The notes beneath the pieces were generated by a model. It was not told where the DNA came from. It searched no databases and saw nothing but the letters and a program-made list of their open reading frames with translations. Source: Chaetoderma sp. LZ-2023a (taxonomy: Eukaryota > Mollusca > Caudofoveata > Chaetodermatida > Chaetodermatidae). From it: a DNA stretch of 64,000 nt. How positions within the stretch are numbered: the stretch's first letter is position 1; each line of letters begins with the position of its first letter. The stretch is from assembly GCA_034401795.1 (NCBI GenBank), contig CM067367.1, positions 50,470,363 through 50,534,362 on the forward strand, written 5' to 3'. Shown here piece after piece: positions 13,098-22,934 of this stretch. Made by a program: the position numbers and the translations under genes.

Positions 13098-13264
13098 TGT
13101 CACTCTGGCGGGAACCAATTAGTGACGCACCTGGAACTATGCGCTCTGATGTACGCTGAGCGAATAAATAATACCCGCTATAGCTGGTCATATAAGCTCA
13201 GTTATATTCGCATTAAGCTGATAAGCCACTACGCCCTACATGTAAGCTACTGCCTGGTTTTAAA

Positions 13265-14060
13265 GCAATGTTCTACTAAAGAATTTATAGATAATTTGAC
13301 TGAAAGTTGTTCCAATTAGCACTCATGAAGCCCGAGTGAATAGGGTCGTTCACGCGTGTTGGAAACAGGCAAAATTTGGATCGATACTGACCCGATAGAA
13401 TCCAACCTTATCTAACCTCATTTCTCTGCCACTACTAAAGATTTTATAAATAATTTGACTGGAGGCTGTTGCTTCCAATTAGCGCTCAGGAAGCCCAGGT
13501 GAATGGTGAATGTTGGTACCAAGCAATTTGGATCGATACGGGCCAGATAGAATCCAACCTTATCCAACCTCACTCCTCCACCACTACTAAAGTTAACATA
13601 AACCTGCTGGAGGATTGTTGCTACCTCGTACTACCATCAAGCTCGTCCCATTGACGTCCACAATCAATTGAGGTCGCATACAGGTCAACCCAGAACAGCT
13701 AGACCATAGACTGTTGCCGTCCTTAGGAGATATCTGGTGTAAATAAACCTACTTTAGGTATGCTGTCAACTCGTACTACCGAGGCCATGCCAATCCGGTT
13801 CGTTTTGTTGGTATCCATAACATAATATTGAGGTCACATACAGGTCAGCTCAGATTTAGCTAGACCATAAATTGCTCCCATCCTTAGGAAATCTCTAGTA
13901 TAAACCTGCTAGAGGATTGCCGTCAACTCGTACTACTGAGGCCACGCCCACCCGGTTCGTTTTGTTGGTATCCATAACATAATATTGAGGTCACATACAG
14001 GCCGGCCCAATTCAGCCAGAAATTAGATTGTTCCCGTCCTTAGGGAGTATCTAGCATAAT
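13265..14060. repeat. Two local tandem arrays (about 165-bp units)
   Basis: Units near 13280-13425 and 13440-13575 share 'tttgactg', 'ccaattagc', 'gaagccc' and 'agaatccaaccttatc'. A second array follows, with three copies of 'ggtcacatacaggtc' (near 13671, 13830 and 13992) plus 'ctcgtactac' and 'ttcgttttgttggtatcc'. The unit is about 160 bp. Its first lines resemble pieces of the foldback repeat family spread across 14-31 kb. Confidence 0.7.
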
Positions 14061-14620
14061 TTGACGGTGGTGCTGGAGTTATGAAAAGCAATTTGAATGC
14101 GAGTCGCTGCCGACTATGGCAGCAACAACTAACTTTGTCAAATTTCTCTCAAAATAATCAACGCTGTTTTAATACCGTTACCTATGTATGGAGGCGAGTA
14201 AATTGGTCTATGCAAATTTTGTTCGAGAATGAAATATATATTTAAAAAAGACAATGTGCATTTTATTTGCCGCTGGCATGTCGTGTAAATTTGTTTAATT
14301 TGCATGAATTAATGATGATAACCCCGATGTCATAGCCATATATGTATACATATTTAAGTAACTTTGTCTTTGAAGGATTTAAATCGATAAAATATGGATA
14401 GTTGAAAACAATTTCTTATAGTCCACACTTGCAGCCACCAATAGCACATGGAGTTTGTGTGTAGCCTGATGCTAGCTCTAGACACCCTTTTGGAGCTAGT
14501 TTCTTCTCCGCTAATACATGTCTCAGCCGCGTAACCCATTATCTGGCTTCATATCCTTAATCAGGTAGCGATATTTGGCCTTCTTTGCAACAAGATTTCG
14601 GACCCAGACAATTCCCATTT
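14061..14620. other. No gene recognised
   Basis: AT-rich, with short frames only. Separates the tandem arrays from the first full copy of the foldback repeat. Confidence 0.5.
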
Positions 14621-14965
14621 TCAGAGTATCCATCTATCAATCGACGTCATATGACGTCATAATAAGCTAAGCGGCTTGTAGGATGACGTCATAATAATTG
14701 CGTCATAAATGATTATATATGTATGTATATATATGTCTTTAACTCTTAATAGTCCAGCACGTTGCACGAATTGTATATCTGCTCGTGTTGGGCATTGGCA
14801 GCAACAGCGCCCAGTCAAATTGGCTCCAAAATATTCAATAGCTTACCTGTATAGTTTTCTGGAAATTGATAGTCAGAGAGTTCGGAGATCGATCGATCCC
14901 AAACCGAGCGAGGTGTGGGTGGAGCTTAGCTAGAGATGGACGAGGCATAGCTAAAATGGAAAGAT
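14621..14965. repeat. Foldback repeat with CRE palindromes, copy 1
   Basis: Contains 'atgacgtcat' repeatedly in its first 90 bp. Later features are 'gttgcacgaattgtat', a right arm ending near 'aaaatattcaatagctta', 'ttttctggaaattgatagtc', 'gatcgatcgatccc' and 'gggtggagcttagct'. The left palindrome arm is largely missing in this copy. It belongs to a family seen again near 19.3, 23.4, 28.35, 30.2 and 31.2 kb. Confidence 0.8.
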
Positions 14966-15960
14966 CGATTTTCTGACGTTTAACTCCATAGCTGTGGTAT
15001 CACACCCAGCTAAGGTATGGAATCCAAAATCTTAATGACACATATTTTTATCAAGTGTTTTTGTAAGCATGTGAGCTGGAATATTGTATCTCGGACCTCG
15101 GAACGACAGGTAATTGAAAAGGCTAATGATTTGAAATGGGAGGCGCATGGTACAAGAACATATGTCTATGGCGAATAGATAATTGTATGATAAAAGTTTG
15201 AAGAATCATTTTCGAGTGCAAAATAAGACTAGTATCTGCTCGCGAAGTAAGGCTAGTATCTGCGTCCTTGTGGGCACATCTCAATGGTATCGCTATCTCA
15301 TTGTCATGAAGACCAGGTGTGTAATGCACATGGCGAGGAACTTTGAACACAATATCAAATCGACTTTAACCAGTTTTGATAGAATGCATTTGGGTATGTT
15401 TTAAACAGCAAACTCTCAAATTACCACGGTTCAGCTACCACATGATCACAGAATATGTATCATCGCCAACCCGTCAATAATGCTTGCATTTGAGAGCCTG
15501 GTTTCTGACACAGTATTTGGAATTATCTCGAACTTGGCTTCCAACACCATCATAAGACCACTCTTATCCGTCTTTTACAGAGTACCATCTGTGTGGGACA
15601 ATGAATAAGCCAGTGCAGGCAACTTATAACCGGGAATGCATTTCAAGTCACTGGATCGAGACGTAGCAGTAATAACTAACGGTTCTAAAAGATTTCAATC
15701 AGCAGATCGATGACAGCTGTCCTATTAACAATGTTAGTTTTACCCGCCTTCACCTTGCCTACAAATGTCAGAATCATGCGTTTATGAGTAAATTTCCCAA
15801 ACGTTTGCAATATGATGTGCATGTCTATCGACAAAAAACACACAATTATATTTGTATTCCATGGTATTTGTCATGAAATGGGATTGCCCTCAAATGATAG
15901 TTAATAACCCTTTGAACCCTGAATTCTGAAATTCCCAATTTGAAAATCCCGATTCAGAGA
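14966..15960. other. No gene recognised
   Basis: Two overlapping open frames near 15123-15404 on opposite strands show no motif. No other structure seen. Confidence 0.5.
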
Positions 15961-16105
15961 ATTGGTTGAATATTTTGATACTAATTTGACAGGAATTTGT
16001 TGCTGCCATATACAGCGTCCAGTCCAAGTAGTTTCAAAAAATTCAACCGAATAATTGTTAAATAGTAAACAATATATTCTATTCGGCCTTACGGGTTCAA
16101 ATAGT
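15961..16105. repeat. Foldback repeat, core-only copy
   Basis: Carries the hairpin core of the family: 'gttgaatattttgatactaa' on the left and 'gtttcaaaaaattcaac' on the right around 'gttgctgccatatacagc'. The flanking CRE block and 3' block are absent. Confidence 0.7.
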
Positions 16106-16249
16106 TAAAGATGCCGATGGGTCTTTGAGCATATGCAATATCTCGTTTGATCACGCTTTAAGTAGAGTTTGGGATGTGTTCCAACACGCTTAGATACATC
16201 GTGTGCGCATATTTCACCCAATCAGGTAATGATAGATGGGTCCCTTTCT

Positions 16250-18484
16250 CGCTATGCCTCCAGCATTTCTAGCTTTGACACTAGCATTTCAAGCTATTGA
16301 CCTAGCATTCCTAGCTTTGACACTAGCATTTCAAGCTATTGACCTAGCATTTCTAGCTTTGACACTAGCATTTCAAGCTATTGACCTAGCATTTCTAGCT
16401 ATGACCCTAGCATTTCTAGCTTTGACACTAGCATTTCAAGCTATTGACCCTAGCATTTCTAGCTTTGACACGAGCATTTCAAGCTATGACCCTAGCATTT
16501 CTAGCTTTGACACTAGCATTTCTAGCTTTGACACTAGCATTTCAAGCTATTGACCTAGCATTTCTAGCTTTGACACTAGCATTTCTAGCGTTGACACTAG
16601 CATTTCAAGCTATTGACCTAGCATTTCTAGCTTTGACACTAGCATTTCAAGCTATTGACCTAGCATTTCAAGCTATTGACCTAGCATTTCTAGCTTTGAC
16701 ACTAGCATTTCAAGCTATGACCCTAGCATTTCTAGCTTTGACACTAGCATTTCAAGCTATTGACACTAGCATTTCTAGCTGTGACACTAGCATTTCAAGC
16801 TATTGACCTAGCATTTCTAGCTTTGACACTAGCATTTCAAGCTATTGACCTAGCATTTCTAGCTTTGACACTAGCATTTCTAGCTTTGACACTAGCATTT
16901 CAAGCTATTGACCTAGCATTTCAAGCTATTGACCTAGCATTTCTAGCTTTGACACTAGCATTTCAAGCTATTGACCTAGCATTTCTAGCTTTGACACTAG
17001 CATTTCAAGCTATTGACCTAGCATTTCTAGCTATGACCCTAGCATTTCTAGCTTTGACACTAGCATTTCAAGCTATTGACCTAGCATTTCTAGCTTTGAG
17101 ACTAGCATTTCAAGCTATTGACCTAGCATTTCTAGCTTTGACACTAGCATTTCAAGCTATTGACATAGCATTTCAAGCTATTGACCTAGCATTTCAAGCT
17201 ATTGACCAAGCATTTCAAGCTATTGACCTAGCATTTCTAGCTTTGACACTAGCATTTCAAGCTATTGACCTAGCATTTCAAGCTATTGACCTAGCATTTC
17301 AAGTTATTGACCTAACATTTCAAGCTATTGACCTAGCATTTCTAGCTTTGACACTAGCATTTCAAGCTATTGACCTAGCATTTCAAGCTATTGACCTAGC
17401 ATTTCAAGCTATTGACCTAGCATTTCTAGCTTTGACACTAGCATTTCAAGGTATTGACACTAGCATTTCTAGCTTTGACACTAGCATTTCAAGCTATTGA
17501 CCTAGCATTTCTAGCTTTGACACTAGCATTTCAAGCTATTGACCTAGCATTTCTAGCTTTGACACTAGCATTTCTAGCTTTGACACTAGCATTTCAAGCT
17601 ATTGACCTAGCATTTCAAGCTATTGACCTAGCATTTCTAGCTTTGACACTAGCATTTCAAGCTATTGACCTAGCATTTCTAGCTATGACCCTAGCATTTC
17701 TAGCTTTGACACTAACATTTCAAGCTATTGACCTAGCATTTCTAGCTTTGACACTAGCATTTCAAGCTATTGACCTAGCATTTCTAGCTTTGACACTAGC
17801 ATTTCTAGCTATGACCCTAGCATTTCTAGCTTTGACACTAACATTTCAAGCTATTGACCTAGCATTTCTAGCTTTGACACTAGCATTTCAAGCTATTGAC
17901 CTAGCATTTCTAGCTTTGACACTAGCATTTCAAGCTATTGACCTAGCATTTCAAGCTATTGACCTAGCATTTCAAGCTATTGACCTAGCATTTCAAGCTA
18001 TTGACCTAGCATTTCTAGCTTTGACACTAGCATTTCAAGCTATTGACCTAGCATTTCAAGCTATTGACCTAGCATTTCAAGCTATTGACCTAGCATTTCA
18101 AGCTATTGACCTAGCATTTCTAGCTTTGACACTAGCATTTCAAGCTATTGACCTAGCATTTCAAGCTATTGACCTAGCATTTCAAGCTATTGACCTAGCA
18201 TTTCAAGCTATTGACCTAGCATTTCTAGCTTTGACACTAGCATTTCAAGCTATTGACCTAGCATTTCAAGCTATTGACCTAGCATTTCTAGCTTTGACAC
18301 TAGCATTTCAAGCTATTGACCTAGCATTTCAAGCTATTGACCTAGCATTTCTAGCTTTGACACTAGCATTTTAAGCTATTGACCTGGCATTTCTAGCTAT
18401 TGACCTAGCATTTCAAGCTATTGACCTAGCATTTCTAGCTATTCCTCTAGCATGTTTAGCTATGCCCCTATCATGTCTGGCTAA
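16250..18484. repeat. 21-bp minisatellite, about 105 units, two main variants
   Basis: The array is built from 21-bp units starting CTAGCATTTC. Variant A continues AAGCTATTGAC and variant B continues TAGCTTTGACA. Rarer variants read CTAGCTATGACC. A and B are intermixed in recurring higher-order blocks such as A-B and A-A-B. Because 21 is a multiple of three, a frame of heptapeptides (LAFQAID, LAFLALT) stays open on the plus strand for up to 306 codons. I consider this a by-product of the period, not evidence of a protein: there is no start context, no flanking coding sequence, and frame changes occur at 16441 and elsewhere. Edge units are degenerate (18375-18484), as expected of an unequal-exchange array. 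Confidence 0.95.
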
Positions 18485-19329
18485 ACACCGCCCACATTTT
18501 AGGTGTGTGGCAAACGAGTTGAACCGTTGTAGCCTGAATTCGAAGAATCTAAATTTTAAAGTAACTACATACGTAACCGGTCAGCGCAAGCTGTAGAATA
18601 TTTGGAATCCAATTTTAGTAGGAGGTGGTGGGGTGGGGGCATTAACTCCCAGTCAGATTAGTTTCAAAATACTCATCAAAATATGTATTAACTTTAACTT
18701 TATCAGAGACATATACTTCTTAAACCGGACGGGATTTTAGTGTTTCGTGACGGAACTACACCATTTTAATTGTATGGTTTCATGATCGAGCTACGATATT
18801 TTAATTATGACGTCTGCAAACATTTGCCGTATTTTATTATAATGGCATATACTTGAGTGACAGATTGGATCTCTCCATTTATGCATCCACGCGTGTTGGC
18901 AAAACTAGTCAAAACCACATATCAAGAGCTATACATTACGTAGCATTTTCTATCACAACTGATTCATTGTTTGAGTGCCATGCCAGGTCACACATGTGAG
19001 GACGGATGCTTTGATCAACTGACATCATGGTGTCTGTTTATGGATTCCGCGTGGTCAACAGTGTTTATGTCTGCCAGATAATTTGGCATTGTGAATTATT
19101 TCAACGTATCCAGGTACAGATACATTTGCTATGTTGCTGACAAAGGGGTGATCAATTTCTAAAGCGCTTAGCTTGATCGAAAGGCTGAAGGAAACTGACC
19201 ATTTCACGGTAAGACTCCTTGAATGTAAATAACTACGAGGGAGCACAATTTTCAGTCTTAGATACACCTGGCTTGTCCTTAGGTAAGACTATTGCCTATA
19301 TAAGACTTTCCAATCAGGTTCCAATGAAC
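18485..19329. other. No gene; one weak foldback-repeat fragment
   Basis: A fragment of the foldback family is visible at about 18590-18700 ('cagtcagattagtttcaaaa'). The rest shows no recognisable gene. Confidence 0.5.
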
Positions 19330-19655
19330 CTTTCCAGTTTATCCATCCATTATTTGCCGTCATAATAAACTACGTGACGTGTAGGATGATGTCATAATCA
19401 ATGGCGTCATGAATGACGTAGATAAGTTCGTTAGGAATGCTTAATTGATGATGGACTAAGCGTTGTTGTACTAATTGTATGTCTTTACTATTTGATAATC
19501 ATGCTGTTGAATATTTTGTTTCAAAGTATTCAACAGCTTATCTGTGTAGTTTTCCGGAAATTGATATTCAGGCAGTTCAGGAATCGATCCAACAAGGGCG
19601 AAGTGTGGGTGGGAACTAGCTATAGATGGGCGGGGAATATCTGAAGCTGTATTCG
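19330..19655. repeat. Foldback repeat, copy 2
   Basis: Has the family order: 'gatgatgtcataatca', 'ttgtatgtctttacta', 'gttgaatattttg', 'caaagtattcaacagctta', 'ttttccggaaattgatattc', 'gatcgatccaac' and 'gatgggcgggg'. The inner hairpin is mostly deleted. Confidence 0.8.
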
Positions 19656-20115
19656 TCCATTTACTTATAAAGCCATTTCCAATTCCACTGTAAATGAAAT
19701 CATCCTAAAATTGTCTAAGTGTCTTTTTTAGCAATCATTGGGAAATAAAGTGATGCCATCTTTATAAATGCAAATAACCCTGTACTCCACTTCATATGCA
19801 GCTTTACAATCTAGCTAGGAATTGCCCACTAGGCTCTATTTATCAACTCCAACTATCTAACCGTGTATGTGTTGGGTGTTGAACCAACTTCTTTTCTATA
19901 TTCACTTTTTTTTTGGCTACTGGAGTGTTATATATGTCACGTTAATGACAAAAAACCTCAAGATGAACTATGGATATAATCTGTTCAGGCGTGTATTTTC
20001 CAATGACAGAACCACATTCACTTAAAAAGCAATTATCGGCAGGCGGTTATTTCGCTCGGCGAACAGTTGTTAACAGTTTAATTTATTAATGGCAAGAACG
20101 CGACGACTAGAGAGA
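19656..20115. other. No gene recognised
   Basis: AT-rich sequence with no supportable feature. Confidence 0.5.
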
Positions 20116-20645
20116 TAAAGGGGGAGGTGGGAGGGAGGGACGGAAGGATGGAGAGAGTGAGACAAGTGTGGGGTGGGTGACGGAAGGAGAGATGAGGAGA
20201 GAGGGGAGGTGACGGAAGGAGGAAGGAACGAGGGCAGGCAGGCATGCAGGCAGGAGGGTGGTCGGGCGGCCGGGCGGTTGGGCAGGCGGGTGGGAAGATG
20301 GGCAGGCAGGCAGGCAGGCCGGTAGACAGACAGACAAGCCGACATGCAGACAGACAGACAGACAGACAGACAGACCGACAGACAGACAGGCAGGCAGGCA
20401 GGCAGGCAGGCAGCTAGGCAGGCAGCCCGGCGGGCGGTCGGCCAGGCGGGCGGTTGGGCAGGCGGGTGGATTGGCGGGTGGGAATGCAGGTCGGCCGGCA
20501 GGCAGCCAGCCAGGTAGCCAGGCAGGCAGGAAATGAGGTAAAGAGAGGATGGTAGGGAGTGCAGAACAGAGGGAGGGGTGGCGGGGGGGGGGGGGGGGGC
20601 GGCGGGAGAGAAAGGGAGTGAGAGAGGAGGAGGATGAAAGTAGTG
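20116..20645. repeat. Purine-rich and GGCA/GACA simple repeats with a 17-G run
   Basis: Begins with G/A-rich sequence, then passes into (ggca)n, (gaca)n and (ggcg)n tracts. A run of 17 G (20583-20599) sits at the end. The strong purine bias on the plus strand makes G-quadruplex or triplex folding possible. Open frames on both strands are compositional artefacts. Confidence 0.9.
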
Positions 20646-20687
20646 AGGTAGGAAGTGTATGAGTTTGTATAAGTTGAGATCAGTCTA

Positions 20688-20760
20688 TTGTGTGCGTGCG
20701 TGCGTGCGTGCGAGCGTGCGTGCTTACGTGCGTATGTACGTGCGTGCGTACGTGCGTGCG
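20688..20760. repeat. (TGCG)n microsatellite
   Basis: Interrupted tgcg/tacg tetranucleotide tract. Confidence 0.9.
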
Positions 20761-21049
20761 AATGCCAACTGCACCCAAAACATGTCAATATCTAATACGT
20801 TCTTTTATGGACAGATTTTTCTGTTCATTAAGAATGCTGCTGCAAAGATCACCCCGATTAGCGAGGCACCATCAACCGACAGACAAAATATTCATATCAT
20901 AGTCGATATTCTGTAGTCAGAGATCGCCTCTGTCTTTGTATCCTCTTTTTGGAAAACCATATTATGGTGTCTGTTATATATATGATTTACGCTATTTCAC
21001 TTTAAAGCTCATCAGTTTTAAAATGAAATTGGAATGTGCAGTCGATGGA

Positions 21050-21600
21050 ACTTCTACCTTTTGAACCCACCTACGCATCCCGCTCACCAGGCAGGAGCAT
21101 CCAATGTAAATGCTATCTCACATTTCGCAATCAGAATGGTAACTCACAAAACAAAATCATCTAAATTCCACAAAACGCTTTCTGAGGAGACAACATTGCG
21201 ATATTTGGATGATTTTTGATATTTTGACCTGCACACACCACCGACCCCACCCCAAACCACCCAATCCCAAACGCCACCTCCTCGACTGTTCGGCTGGCGG
21301 CGAAGTCCAAAGTAAAAATCTACTGACAATACGCAATCATATGTGTAACTCGCATAACAAATTTGTTTGAATAAACATCAGACTGTTTTGGCGGATACCG
21401 TTTAACTGACTGAATTTGTGTGATGTTTGACCTTTTGAGCATGTGTTCTCTCCCAGCTCCACAATCCGCAATGGCATTGGCAAATTTCATTTTATTTCAC
21501 CCAAAAGCTTTCGCGAAGCCAACTAAATATAAATGCCGTCTTACAATCCGGAATCAGATGGGTAACTCCCGCGATAAATGTGCTTAAATTCGGTCACACG
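21050..21600. repeat. Diverged tandem repeat, about 220-bp unit
   Basis: Blocks with 'aatgtaaatgc', 'gcaatcagaatggtaact' and 'aaacgctttc' near 21103-21182 recur near 21330-21370 and 21530-21604 with substitutions. Three copies are visible. Confidence 0.65.
21491..21496 (-). promoter_or_regulatory. Candidate poly(A) signal for the GPCR gene
   Basis: AATAAA on the minus strand, about 380 bp beyond the stop codon of the receptor gene. I did not see a better AATAAA hexamer between the stop and this site. Confidence 0.3.
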
Positions 21601-21636
21601 GTTTCAGGAGTGATATCCTGACGGCTTACAGACCGG

Positions 21637-21640
21637 TGTG

Positions 21641-21672
<32 letters not shown>

Positions 21673-21703
21673 TGGGTGCGTGCGTGCGTGCGTGTGTGTG
21701 TGG
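21637..21703. repeat. (GTGC)n microsatellite
   Basis: Gtgc/gtgt tetranucleotide run just downstream of the GPCR gene's 3' end. Confidence 0.95.
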
Positions 21704-21872
21704 GCAGATAGATGGTCTGACAAACAGACGGAGGAGAAAGCAATATCACCACCGTTTATCAAAACGCGTGGAAAATAATAAAAGTAGCTTTTCTGTACAA
21801 TGATAATAATCAATCAGTATCACAAGTTCTTTTATACCGTTCCAGTTAGTAGCAGGTAGCGGTTTGATAACT

Positions 21873-22902
21873 CTACAGTTTACTGTCCATTACAGCGGCT
21901 GGTGGAGAATGGTGATATTCAGAATCGTCGGAGTTCTGTGGCGGTGCCGCGACATTTAAGACGTACGCCCCACACTTCCTTGAGCAGTAAATATGCTTGC
22001 TGTGGTCGCTGTTACTGGCGTTGAAGAACCTGACGCACATCAAGCGAGTCAGTTGACGTCGGAATCGTTGTCCCATAGCGCAGTACAGAAAGAAATTAAT
22101 AGCGTGATTCGAGTACATGAGTAATTTCGCAACGGTATTAAACAGCTTGAAGTGCGACATCTGTGACAAATCCTCCCACTGTTCGTTCCACGCAGGCCTC
22201 AGAATAATACACACGTTTACTGGGAGTGTCGTAATCAAGAACACGAATGAGATAGTCAGCAGCATCAGAGTAAGGCGTGTTTTGCTGTCCAGTGTATTTG
22301 GGCGTGGGTCACATTTCTGGGGAGGGTGTTGATGCCGTAGCTGGGATTGTTGTTCAGGTTTCAAGCCGTTGTAGTGATGGCAATCTTGATGGTGTTGTCC
22401 ATGGTCTGTTGAGCTTTTTGTTTGTGAATGTCGTCGCAGTTGCTGTTTTTCTTGTTGTTGCTGTTTATGGAATTGTTTGTGTTGTTGTGGTGGTGGTTGC
22501 TGTTGATCATTTATTTTGTTGTGCTCTTGTTGTAGGTGTTGAACCGCTGAATCTCGTTCTTCTCGACCATTTTGAAGAGATGGCCGCCGGCGCGTTGCGA
22601 GGCACACCTGCCGGTGAAGAGCACAACATAGAATTAAAAGAATTGCGCACACGCGTCTGTATTCGCTCACGTACCATACGCGCGTGTACGAATACATATG
22701 CACAGGCATATTTCGCACGCATAAACGCACGCATGTACACACAAACACACGCACAGACGCACGCATACTGATAGAAATGCATGGCACTCTTATGAACAAG
22801 CACACGACAAATTTGATCAACATGTTATGTTCGATTCCACCGGGGTACATACGCGTACATTCACGCACGTCGCTCACACGCACGCATCCACGCGCACAGA
22901 TA

Positions 22903-22934
<32 letters not shown>

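Noticed and set aside
16236-18374. Large heptapeptide-repeat protein (LAFQAID/LAFLALT)
   Set aside because: Open frame explained by the 21-bp period; frame changes within the array and no flanking coding exon.
16250-18484. CRISPR-like array
   Set aside because: Units are contiguous 21-mers without unique spacers, in a metazoan setting.
20070-20788. Cys/Pro-rich and Gly/Arg-rich frames near 20 kb
   Set aside because: Compositional artefacts of GGCA/GACA and purine-rich simple repeats.
22277-22771. Plus-strand 164-codon frame over the GPCR second exon
   Set aside because: Antisense shadow of the Gln/His-rich loop of the receptor.
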